Part shown: in pieces, positions 34,508-43,900 of the stretch
Layout of the letters: each line of letters begins with the position of its first letter
Position numbering within the stretch: the stretch's first letter is position 1
Source: Mycobacterium sherrisii
Lineage (GTDB): Bacteria; Actinomycetota; Actinomycetes; Mycobacteriales; Mycobacteriaceae
Reading direction: 5' to 3'
DNA length: 64,000 nt
NCBI RefSeq assembly: GCF_002102355.1
Contig: NZ_LQPT01000023.1
Coordinates: 62,001-126,000 of the forward strand
Notes under the pieces: generated by a model
What the model saw: the letters and a program-made list of their open reading frames with translations, nothing else
Databases searched by the model: none
What the model was told of the DNA's origin: nothing
Program-made: the position numbers and the translations under genes

Positions 34508-35353
34508 CTACCCGGTCTGGTCGCCGGCCGCTACCCCGGCACGCTCGGTCATCGAGGCGACCACGCCACCGTCGTTGAGGATGTCGGTGCCGGTGAGGTA
34601 GCCGGCCTTGTCGCTGGCACAGAACGCCAGCAGCTCGCCCATCTCCGCGGGCGTGCCCCAGCGTGGGATGGCGGCGTTGGTCACCATCGCGCCGGCCCCG
34701 GCCTGTTCTTCCAGCCGGCCCATCTCGGTGTCGATCGAGCCCGGTGAGACCGAGACGATACGCAAGCCGCGCGCGCTGAACCGCTCGGCCTGGGACTGGC
34801 TGTACCACTTGACGAAACTCTTGCTCACCGCATACGCGAGACCCGATCGCGCCTCCTGCGGCGCGATTTCGCACGCTGCCAGCATGGCGTCGATGAATGC
34901 GTCGCGATCCCGCAGCGCCAGCCGAAACTGTGTCGTCGGCGTGACCTCCGCGGGCAGCAGGTGCGCCGCCATCGAGGCGACGTTGACCACCGCGGCGCCC
35001 TCGCCGGCCGCCGCGTAGAACGCCTCGTCGACATTGAGGGTGCCGATGGCGTTGGTCCGCAGCACATAGTCGGCCGGTCCCATGCTCGGGCTGACCCCGG
35101 CGGTGTGGATGACCGAAGCCAGCGGGCCGAGTGCGCGGGCGGTGTCGAGCACGTCTGCAACCGCATCCCGGTCGGTAACGTCACAGTGGACGGCAGTCGG
35201 CTTTATCCCGAGGTCTTGCAGTGTTGTGACCGCGGCGGCCAATCGGTCTTGCCGCACGTCGCACAGCACCACGGTGTGGTCGCGGCCGACGACCTTCGCT
35301 GTGGCGACGCCCATGCCGCCCGCGCCGCCGGTGATTACCGACACTCGATTCAT
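34508..35353 (-). CDS. Short-chain dehydrogenase/reductase
   Basis: About 281 residues from ATG 35353. The frame runs on to 35542, but the upstream part is not SDR-like. The cofactor loop is ITGGAGGMGVATAKVV, with HTAG in place of the usual NNAG. The catalytic block is AYAVSKSFVKWYS with YxxxK, and a C-terminal GYLTGTDILNDGG follows. About 35 extra residues lie between the NNAG-like and the YxxxK blocks, longer than in a typical SDR. It converges with the FMO pair, 4 bp apart. NAD(P)-dependent, substrate unknown. Confidence 0.88.
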   Translation of the reverse strand: MNRVSVITGGAGGMGVATAKVVGRDHTVVLCDVRQDRLAAAVTTLQDLGIKPTAVHCDVTDRDAVADVLDTARALGPLASVIHTAGVSPSMGPADYVLRTNAIGTLNVDEAFYAAAGEGAAVVNVASMAAHLLPAEVTPTTQFRLALRDRDAFIDAMLAACEIAPQEARSGLAYAVSKSFVKWYSQSQAERFSARGLRIVSVSPGSIDTEMGRLEEQAGAGAMVTNAAIPRWGTPAEMGELLAFCASDKAGYLTGTDILNDGGVVASMTERAGVAAGDQTG

Positions 35354-35588
35354 ACCTGGACGGTATACGCAGCGCGATTGTGGACCGTCGCGGGTCAACC
35401 TGAAGCCCGGTGCCGGCCCTCGCCCCGCGTCCAGCCGCGCGTGGCCAATACCCGGGCGCATCGAGCTCATCTCCGCCCCCGTGCTTCGCCGACTGATGGT
35501 GAAGCGAGGCGGGTTCCCCCAACCCGCCCAGGATTTCGTCATCGGCAGCGGGGCGCCGGGACCGAGTTCCTCGAGGCAGCAGCTTGCG

Positions 35589-38500
35589 TCACGGAGGGTC
35601 TTGCGTGGTCTGAGCCAGCCGGGACACGACGTCCGTCAATGACGCCCCGCCGAGCAAGTCCGCGACATCCAGTTCGTGGTCCAGCGCGATCTTGACCCGA
35701 CGCCGGAACTCGAGTGCCTGCAACGAATCCAGGCCCATCGCAACCAGCGGCAGGTCGGTGTCGACCGGATCCTGGTTGGCCACACCGAAAGTGTCCAGCA
35801 GGATGCCGCGCACCGTGCTGGCGACGTCGGTCGGCCCACCGGCGACGACCGCCCGGTGGGCGGGTGAGGTCAGTTGCGAAAGCAGCGGCCCGTAGCCGTA
35901 CGGCTCGAGCATCAGCCGGGCGCGATCCAGCTCGAGGGCCATGACGATGGCATTGTGACGCAGCGGGGCCAACCCCACCGCGAGTGCGTCGGCGGGCGGC
36001 ATGGGGATGACGCCGATGGCGGCCAGCTGGGCGATGACGTCGGCGTCGAGGTCGAGGTGTACCTGCCACTGACCCCACTGCAGGGAAACACAATCCAGGC
36101 CCCCGGCGCGGAGCTCGTGCGCCATGGCGTCCAGCATGCGGTTGCTCGCCGCGTAGCTGATCTGTCCGCGACCGCCGATCGTCGCCGCCACCGAAGAGCA
36201 AAACAGCAGCCGGCAGCCCGCCGACCGCGGGTAGGCTTCCAGCACCTGAGCGATTCCGACCACCTTGGCGCCCAGCGCCCGGTCCAGCTGTTCGGCGGTG
36301 AGGTCCGGGGAGTCGGCGGCCGAATAGTCCACGGCGGCATGGATTATCAGATCCGCTGGGGTGTCGTGGTGCGCGCGAGCGAGTTGGGCCACCGCAGCCG
36401 GGTCGCGCACATCGCAGGGCGTCACCCGCACCTGCGTCCGGTTCGCGTGGGCCGAACCGATCTGGCGCAGTCCGGCCTCGACCGCGGCCGTCGCGCCTGA
36501 TCTGCTGACCAACGTGATCAGACGCGCTCCGCGCCGCAGGTAGTGCTCACAGAACTTCAGGCCGAGGTGCCCGGTGCCGCCGATGATGAGCACATGATCG
36601 GGCGGCACACCAGCGGAGTCGACGGGAATATCGCGGTGCGCCAACCGCTTTGCATAGAGGGCATCGCCGCGGCGGGCCAACTCCGGCTCGTCCCGGGTAT
36701 GTATCGCGGCCAGGATCGCGTTCGCCGACTCCGGCGTCGTCAAATCGGCGGGCAGATCGAGATGCTTGAAACCGACGCCCGGGTATTCGGCCCCGATGCT
36801 GCGAAAACCCGCACTCGCGGCGGCATGCACCGGGTTCGGTGGTGCGTCGTCGGCCAGCACCACCTCACCGGCCACCGTCACCAGCCAGCAGTCGGCGCCG
36901 GCACCGGCGAGTCGGGGTAGCCAGGTGCGGTCGGAGAAAAGCGCGGTGACCTCCTCGGCGGCGGCACGGTAGTCCGTGCGGGCCGACCGGGGAAGCAAGA
37001 TCACCAGGGTATCGAGATCTGCTCGTGCACCGGTGTCTTCACCGTCGATCGGGTGAGCGGTGGCGCCCATATCGGTCGCCGCAGCGCACAGAGCGGCAAT
37101 TAAGTCCGGCTGCGCCCGGGTGTAGTCGACGAAACCGATGGTGCGCGGCGGCACCAAGGAGCGGCGCGACAGCCGGACCCATTCCTCGGCGAACAGTTGG
37201 GGTCGTGCGATCGGCGCGGCCGGGTTGGGGTCCGGCGATGTGCCGGTGACCTGCTCGCCGCCGGCCAGCCACAGCCGGGTCTCGCTCATCCGGGTGTTGG
37301 GGAAGTCGAGCAACGGAAGTGGTGTGGGCCCGTCGGTGTCGGTGCGCAGGCACGACCACGGGTAGTCGGCGTGATGAACTGCCAGCACCGCAAGACTGCG
37401 GGTGAACGCGGTCAAGTCGGTGACCGTGCGCTGCGACGTACCCACCACCAGGGGGTTACCGTTCGTCCTGGCCGCTGCGATGTTGTCCTGCATGGGCAGT
37501 TGCAACGTCGGGTGTTCGGCGAGTTCGACGAAGGTATCGGCGCCACGGGATATCGCGGCCGCGATTGCCTTGTCGAACCGAACGATGTTGCGCAGGTTGG
37601 AAAACCAGTACTGTCCGGTGGGTGTGCCCGCCGTGAGGGCGGCGCCGAACGTGGAGCCGAAACACTCGGTGCTGGTCTGCGGAAAACTGCGGTCTTGCAG
37701 TTGTCGTTGCAGGTCGGCGAGCAGCGTGTCGCCGACAGTGTCGATTCGGCTCGTGTGCGCGGGGAACCGGACGTCGATGACCCGGGCGAAGACGCCGCGC
37801 TCGGTCAACGTGTCCACGACACCCTGGATCGTGGCGCGTTCGCCCGAGATCCCCAGCATGCCAGGCGAATTGATGACCGATAACTCCGCCCAGCCCGAGC
37901 AGCGTGCCAGCAGGTCTGCGCAGGTGTGGCGGTCGGTGGCGACGACCGCCATGGCGTAGTCGCCGGGGGCGAACTCCTCGGCCGCCCGCGCGCGTAGGCC
38001 CACCACCGTGACGGCGTCGGCCAGCGAAACTCCGCCCGCTACGTAGGCCGCGGCAATCTCTCCTTGGCTGTGCCCGATCGTGATGTCCGGTGTGATCCCG
38101 AACGACCGCCACATCGCCGCCAGCCCGGCCATCTGGGTGAACAGCGCCGCCTGGATGGTGAGCGCGTTCCCGTCATCCGGGATATGTTGATCGATAAGGT
38201 AATTCAGCGGCGACCGGCCCAGTCGGGCCTCGAATGCCTGGGCGCAGTGCTCCGCTTCCGAACGGAAGGCGGGGACCGAGTCATAGAACAGTCGTCCCAT
38301 GCCCGGATGTTGTATTCCCTGCCCGGGGAAGACGTAGGCGAGTCGTCGGTGGGTGGCGGGTGTTTCGGCACGGACCACCGAAGGATGGTCGAACTCCCCG
38401 GCGATCGCGCGCAGCGCGGCCAGCAGGTCGGCCCGGACGCCGGCCAGCACCAGAGCACGGTGTGGGCGGGCGGTGCGGGTGCGAAACAACATCGCGGCAA

Positions 38501-38639
38501 TGGCCTGTGGCTCGACCTCGGGATGGTTTGTGGCATAAGACAATAGCGCGGCAGCTTCGTCGCGCAACAGTTCCCGGGTGTTCGCCGACAGCAGGACGGG
38601 GATCGTGCCGTCCGGGAGTCGGTAGGTGCAAACGGTCAC
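35589..38639 (-). CDS. MbtD-like polyketide synthase (AT-KR-ACP)
   Basis: A 1016-residue protein without a KS. An acyltransferase (about residues 95-420) has FPGQG near 104 and the active Ser in GHSQGE (Ser191). The usual HAFH/YASH specificity block reads FPAHTS. A ketoreductase (about 690-880) has GGTGHLGLKF and the SYAASN catalytic Tyr. A C-terminal carrier domain has the GLDSLQ phosphopantetheine Ser. Order and length match MbtD of mycobactin assembly (about 1004 residues as I recall). Start GTG 38639 abuts the KS stop (TAAGTG). It should load an acyl unit, extend with the partner KS and reduce the beta-keto group. Confidence 0.9.
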   Translation of the reverse strand: MTVCTYRLPDGTIPVLLSANTRELLRDEAAALLSYATNHPEVEPQAIAAMLFRTRTARPHRALVLAGVRADLLAALRAIAGEFDHPSVVRAETPATHRRLAYVFPGQGIQHPGMGRLFYDSVPAFRSEAEHCAQAFEARLGRSPLNYLIDQHIPDDGNALTIQAALFTQMAGLAAMWRSFGITPDITIGHSQGEIAAAYVAGGVSLADAVTVVGLRARAAEEFAPGDYAMAVVATDRHTCADLLARCSGWAELSVINSPGMLGISGERATIQGVVDTLTERGVFARVIDVRFPAHTSRIDTVGDTLLADLQRQLQDRSFPQTSTECFGSTFGAALTAGTPTGQYWFSNLRNIVRFDKAIAAAISRGADTFVELAEHPTLQLPMQDNIAAARTNGNPLVVGTSQRTVTDLTAFTRSLAVLAVHHADYPWSCLRTDTDGPTPLPLLDFPNTRMSETRLWLAGGEQVTGTSPDPNPAAPIARPQLFAEEWVRLSRRSLVPPRTIGFVDYTRAQPDLIAALCAAATDMGATAHPIDGEDTGARADLDTLVILLPRSARTDYRAAAEEVTALFSDRTWLPRLAGAGADCWLVTVAGEVVLADDAPPNPVHAAASAGFRSIGAEYPGVGFKHLDLPADLTTPESANAILAAIHTRDEPELARRGDALYAKRLAHRDIPVDSAGVPPDHVLIIGGTGHLGLKFCEHYLRRGARLITLVSRSGATAAVEAGLRQIGSAHANRTQVRVTPCDVRDPAAVAQLARAHHDTPADLIIHAAVDYSAADSPDLTAEQLDRALGAKVVGIAQVLEAYPRSAGCRLLFCSSVAATIGGRGQISYAASNRMLDAMAHELRAGGLDCVSLQWGQWQVHLDLDADVIAQLAAIGVIPMPPADALAVGLAPLRHNAIVMALELDRARLMLEPYGYGPLLSQLTSPAHRAVVAGGPTDVASTVRGILLDTFGVANQDPVDTDLPLVAMGLDSLQALEFRRRVKIALDHELDVADLLGGASLTDVVSRLAQTTQDPP

Positions 38640-39929
38640 TTACTCACCCGGCGAACCAGCAGGCATGGCGATGAGCGCGTGGGCATTGGCGCCGCCGGCG
38701 CCGAACGACGACACCGCCCCGTATCGGATGCCGTTCTTCGGTTGCCAGCGGTGCAGTTTCGTGGCCAGCTGCACACCCGTGCGGGTCCAGTCAACCTTTG
38801 TGGTGGGATTGTCCGAGAACAGGGTCGGCGGTATGTGACCGTGTTGGCCGGCCAGCAGCACCTTGATCAGCCCGAGTATCCCCGCCGCCGCCTGGGCGTG
38901 CCCGGCGTTCGATTTGATCGAGCCCAGGAAAGCCTGCGATCCCAACGCGCCGTAGGTCTCGAACAGGGCGGTCAACTCCACCGGGTCGCCGGCGCGAGTC
39001 GCGGTGCCGTGGCCCTCGATCATGCCCACATCGGTCGCTTCGACTTCCGCCGCGTCCAGTGTCTTTCGGATCACCTGCTGTTGCGCGTGCGCACGGGGAA
39101 CCAGGATCGGCTGGCCTTTTCCGTTGTGGTTGGTGCGCACGGCGAGAATGCGCCCGTAGATCCGGTGGCCCAGCCGGCGCGCGCGTGCTTCGGTCTCGAC
39201 GAGCAGCATTCCCGCGCCCTCGCTCCACACCGTGCCGGTGGCATCGTCGGCGTAGGCGCGGCAATGCCCGTCCTCGGAAAGGGCGTTGAGGCGGGCGAAC
39301 TCGTAGAAGGCCAGCGGCGATCCCATCACGCACACCGCACCGGCCAGCGCCCATTCGCATTCGCCGCTCCGAACGGCGTTGGCCGCCAACTGAAGTGCGG
39401 CCAACGACGAGGCGCAGGCGGAGTCGACGCACAGCGACGGGCCGGTCAGGCCGAGGCAGTGCGAAATGCGGGCCGCCGCCCCGAGTTGCCCGAGACTGAC
39501 GACCCGATGTCCACTGACCGCGTCGGCGGCGGTGCCGGGCGGCCCGTACGCATACGGCGACATGCCGACGAAGCAGCCGCCGTCCTCGCCGTCCAGCGCA
39601 TCGGGATTGATTCCCGCGTTTTCCAGCGCCTTCCAGGCCACCCGCAGTGCAACCCGCTGCTGGGGATGCATCGCCACAGCCTCGCGGTGCGTGACGCCGA
39701 ACAAGGACGGGTCGAAAGTCGCTGCGTTGTCCAAAAATCCGCCCGCATCACACACCTGCCCCCAGCCGTCGAGCCGTGACACGGTCAGCAGATCGTCGAT
39801 GGGCCAACCGCGGTCGCGCGGAAGGGCGCCGACGAGTTCCCGCGCTTCGGCAAGCGCGGCCCACAGGCCACCCAGGGTGTCGATCCCGCCGGGTGCCTCG
39901 ACGGCCATGCCGGAAATGACGACGCTCAT
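38640..39929 (-). CDS. MbtC-like ketosynthase
   Basis: A 429-residue stand-alone beta-ketoacyl synthase. The active-site Cys172 is in VDSACASS, the His residues are in EGHGTATRAGDP and KSNAGHAQAAAG, and the whole fold (AMHPQQRVALRVAW through SSFGAGGANAHAL) is complete. It closely resembles mycobacterial MbtC, which supplies the KS missing from MbtD, so KS plus AT-KR-ACP form one split PKS module. It overlaps the thioesterase stop as ATGA and adjoins the AT-KR-ACP gene. It should perform one decarboxylative condensation producing a short beta-hydroxyacyl link after KR action. Confidence 0.92.
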   Translation of the reverse strand: MSVVISGMAVEAPGGIDTLGGLWAALAEARELVGALPRDRGWPIDDLLTVSRLDGWGQVCDAGGFLDNAATFDPSLFGVTHREAVAMHPQQRVALRVAWKALENAGINPDALDGEDGGCFVGMSPYAYGPPGTAADAVSGHRVVSLGQLGAAARISHCLGLTGPSLCVDSACASSLAALQLAANAVRSGECEWALAGAVCVMGSPLAFYEFARLNALSEDGHCRAYADDATGTVWSEGAGMLLVETEARARRLGHRIYGRILAVRTNHNGKGQPILVPRAHAQQQVIRKTLDAAEVEATDVGMIEGHGTATRAGDPVELTALFETYGALGSQAFLGSIKSNAGHAQAAAGILGLIKVLLAGQHGHIPPTLFSDNPTTKVDWTRTGVQLATKLHRWQPKNGIRYGAVSSFGAGGANAHALIAMPAGSPGE

Positions 39930-40654
39930 AGCAACAGCTTCGAGACCGCTTCGAGGTGGGATTCCAGGTAGAAGTGTCCGCCGTCGAACATGGTGACCGC
40001 CACCGCGTCGGCGTGCTTACCCCAGTCGTAGAGATCGCCCAGCGTGACGTTCGGGTCTCGATCCCCGGCCAGGGCGTGAACCGGTACGGCGACCCTGGCG
40101 CCCGGCGCGCAGCGGTACGCATCGAACGCCGCATAGTCGGCCTTGACCACCGGCAGCGCCAGCCTCATGATCTCCCGGTTGGCGAGCACGGCGGCGTCGG
40201 TGCCCTGCAGCGCTGCCAGATGGTCGAGCAGATCGTCATCGTCGACGGGATGGGGCGGCTTGTCGGCCACCCGGCACGGGGCGACCGCGGCCGAAACGTT
40301 GAGACGCCGCACCTCCATCCCGCTGGCTTCGGCGAGCCGCACGAATTCGAACGCCACGATGGCGCCCATGCTGTGGCCGAACGCGACGACCGGGCGCCCG
40401 GCGTGCTGGGACGCCGAGAATTCCTGGAATGCCCCCGCCGCCATGTCTTCCAGTGAGCCGAGCAATGGTTCGTTCGCGCGGTCTTGACGTCCGGGGTACT
40501 GGAAAACGATGACGTCGAACTGCGCACTGCAAAGCTTGGAGAATTCACGGTAGGCGGAGGCACCGGCCCCGGCATGGGGAAAAGCGAGCAGCGAGGTGCC
40601 CTTCGCCGGTTCCGCAGGGTGGAACTGCCGCATCCATCCCAGCCCGCGCGGCAT
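39926..40654 (-). CDS. Type II thioesterase (MbtT-like)
   Basis: A 242-residue alpha/beta-hydrolase of the external thioesterase type: FPHAGAGASAY at the N-terminus, the nucleophile elbow FGHSMGA (Ser95), GDRDPNV for the acid and MFDGGHFYLESH for the catalytic His, so the triad is complete. Such proteins edit mis-primed carrier domains or release product. It is the first gene of the minus-strand operon with the KS and AT-KR-ACP genes. Its start faces the NRPS operon across the IdeR-like box. Confidence 0.9.
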   Translation of the reverse strand: MPRGLGWMRQFHPAEPAKGTSLLAFPHAGAGASAYREFSKLCSAQFDVIVFQYPGRQDRANEPLLGSLEDMAAGAFQEFSASQHAGRPVVAFGHSMGAIVAFEFVRLAEASGMEVRRLNVSAAVAPCRVADKPPHPVDDDDLLDHLAALQGTDAAVLANREIMRLALPVVKADYAAFDAYRCAPGARVAVPVHALAGDRDPNVTLGDLYDWGKHADAVAVTMFDGGHFYLESHLEAVSKLLL

Positions 40655-40778
40655 GCAACCACCTCGATCCTGTCAACCCGCCCGGCGGCGTACGGACCGT
40701 GTGCCCACCGGCCGCACCGCCCCCGCGCGTGCATGCACCGGGGCGTCCGGGTACCGCGGGCGTCCGCGAGACGATAAC

Positions 40779-40797
40779 GTAGCGAAGGCTAACATAA
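40779..40797. promoter_or_regulatory. IdeR-like iron box in the divergent promoter
   Basis: GTAGCGAAGGCTAACATAA matches the mycobacterial IdeR consensus TTAGGTTAGGCTAACCTAA in 14 of 19 bases, including an unbroken AGGCTAAC core. It lies midway between the two divergent starts, about 125 bp before the thioesterase and about 122 bp before the first NRPS. IdeR represses siderophore genes when iron is sufficient, so this predicts iron control of both operons. Binding is untested. Confidence 0.6.
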
Positions 40798-40918
40798 CTT
40801 CAGCCGCGACCAGTTGTCGCTCGGATGAGCGCCGATGAAGCGTCGTGCCAACCGAATCGCGCGGTCGCCCAGGCGGGCCGGCGGCGGTCTCGCCGATGAA
40901 CGGAGAGTGAGTTAAGTC

Positions 40919-43900
40919 GTGGCGGACGACGCCAAAACGCTGCAGGAGAAACAACTCGAACTCCTGCGGCGGCGGATCGCCGAGAATGGCTTGGCTGCGA
41001 CGGCCCCCGCTCAACCTCGGCAACTTGTGCCGGGTGAACGCTACCCACTGTCGTCGGGTCAGCTGCGGATGTGGTTCCTGCAGGCCATGGACCCCGCCGA
41101 GACCGCCCTCAATATCGGCGTTGCCTACCGGCTGGCGGGCGCTGTGGACGAAGCGCGGCTGCGGGCCGCGGTGAGCAATGTCGTTGCACGCCACGCCATC
41201 CTGCGCACCACCTACGGAGTGGACGCCGACGGCGAGCCGTACCAAACCTTTGCCGATCACGTCGAGACCCCGTGGCAAGTACGCGATTGGACCGGCCGGG
41301 CCGGCACGGACCTCGTCGAGGCGGCGCGACGCGAATTCGCCCGGCCCTTCGACCTGGCCAACGAACTGCCGCTGCGGATCACCCTGGGACGTCTGGCCGA
41401 GCGCGAGTTCGCACTGGTGCTCGTCGTGCACCACATCTGTTGGGACGACGACTCGTGGGCGGTCTTCCTGCACGAGCTGGGCGTGGCCTACGAAGATCGT
41501 CGGCTGGCCTTGCCGGCGACCCAGTTTGTCGCCGTCGAAGTTCTCGGCAATTCAGCCGCACCGTCCGATGACGATCTCGATTACTGGCGCAAAACACTAC
41601 GGCCGCTGCCCGAACCGCTGGAGCTGCCGGGCACAGCGAGCAGCCCGCCGGCGGCACAGCCGTCCAAACGCGCCGCCAGTCGAACCCGCATGCTGCCCGT
41701 GGAGTTGTTCACCCGGGTCGAAGACTTCGGCCGCAACCACTCCGCCACCCCATTCATGGTGTTGCTGGCGGCCTTCGGTGCGCTGGTGCGGCGCTACACC
41801 GGCGCCTCGGACTTCGTCGTCTCGGTGCCGGTAACCGAACGCAGCGCCGCGGCCGAGCAGGCCATCGGCTATTTCGGGAACACCCTGTTGCTGCGGATCG
41901 CGCCGGAGCCGTCGGACACGTTCGCATCGCTGGTCGGCGCCGTCCGGGAAACCTGCCTGAGCGGATTTGCCCACCAGTCGGTGGGCATCGAACAGTTGGT
42001 CCGCGAGCTCAACCCGGAACGGACGTTCGGCGGCGGAGGCACCGATCAACTGGTCCGGTTGGGTTTCAGCCTGCGCAAAAGCGCGGACGCACTGGCGCTC
42101 GACGGGATCGCCGTGCGGCAACTGCAGGTGCCCGCGGTGACCACGCAGGTTCCACTTGCCGTCGCGGTGGTGCTCGACACCGGCGGCGTTTACGTCGAGT
42201 TCGAATACCAAACCGACGTCCTGGCGGCCGAGCTCGTCGAGCGGATGCAGGACCACTACCTTCGACTGCTGGACAACGCGCTGTGCGAGCCGGACCGACG
42301 TCTGGCGAGTCTGCAGTTTTTCGGGTCGGACGAATTGGCCGCCATCCTCACGCAATCCCGGGGCGAGCGTGTCGACCCACCCGCAAGCACCATGGTGGCG
42401 CTACTCGAAGCTGCGGCGACCGCCGCGCCGACGGCGGTCGCGCTGATCTCCGACGATGCGGAACTGACCTACGAACAGCTGCACAGCCGGGCGAATCGGT
42501 TGGCACGCTGGCTGGTTGCGCAGGGGATCGGCGCCGACGACGTCATCGGACTGCGGATGACAACTTCGGTCGAGTTCATGGTCGCCGTGTTGGCGACGTT
42601 GAAGGCCGGTGCCGCGTATCTGCCGATCGACCCGGCTAATCCGGCCGATCGCATCGAGTACTTCGTCAGTGACGCCGCGCCGCGCCTGGTCTTCGGGCGC
42701 GAGGAATTCGACGCCGCAGAACGCGCCGCCGCTCCGATGCCGGATTCGGATCTCACCGACGCCGAACGGCTCCATCCACTACATCCCGAGCACCTGGCCT
42801 ACGTGATCTACACTTCCGGGTCCACCGGCCTGCCCAAGGGCGTGGCGGTGTCGCACCGCGCCCTGGCCGAGCATCTGTACAGTTTCTTCACCGAGTGGAC
42901 ATTGACTCCCGAAGATATTGCTTTGCAATGGATTTCGGTGAGCTTTGATGCGTCGCTAGCGGAGATCTTCGGCGCGCTCGCCTTCGGCGCAAAGCTGGTC
43001 GTGCCCAAGCCGGATGCGTTCGGGGACATGGCCTACGTTGCCGAACTGATGAACCGCCACCACATCACCGTGTTGCAGATGGTGCCCTCGATGCTGAACG
43101 TGCTGCTGCTGCTCCCGGAGCCGGCACAGTGGAACAGCCTGCGGCACATGGCAGTCGGTGGCGAGCCGCTGTCCGGCGAGGTGGCCGACACGTTCACCCG
43201 GCATTTCGACGCGGAGCTGCGCAATCACTACGGCCCCACCGAGGCCGTCGTCTGCGCCACCCATATGCCGGTCGACGGGCCGCAGGGCGTTGGCGTGGTT
43301 CCGATCGGTGTTCCCAATCGCAATGTCTTCGCCTATGTCCTGGACATGGATCTGCAGCTGGTGCCCGCGGGCGTGATCGGTGAACTCTACCTCGGTGGAG
43401 TGCAGCTGGCGCGTGGGTATCTGAACCAGCCGGTGTTGACCGCGGAGCGGTTTGTCGCGGACCCGTTCAACCCCGGCACGCGGATGTACCGGACGGGAGA
43501 TCTAGTACGCCGCAACAGTTCTGGTGTCCTCGAGTTTCTTGGCCGGGCGGACGAACAGGTCAAGATCCGGGGGTACCGGATCGAACCCGGCGAAATCGAG
43601 TCCGTGATTGCGGGGCACCCGGCCGTGCGGCATTGCCTGGTCGTCGTCGAAGACACGGTGGCGGGCCGCACGCTCGTGGCTTACGTGGTGCCGGCCGCGG
43701 CGGCGGAGGAGCCCGCGCGCACCCACGCGGACGTCGATCTCGGCGAGATACGCGCTTTTGCGGCATCGGCATTGCCGGAATACATGGTGCCCAGCGCCTT
43801 CGGGGTAATCACCGACATCCCGTTGACCAATAGTGGGAAACTGGATAAGCGGGCGCTGCCCGCACCCATGCCCATCGCTGCGTCGAGCTATCGTGCACCG

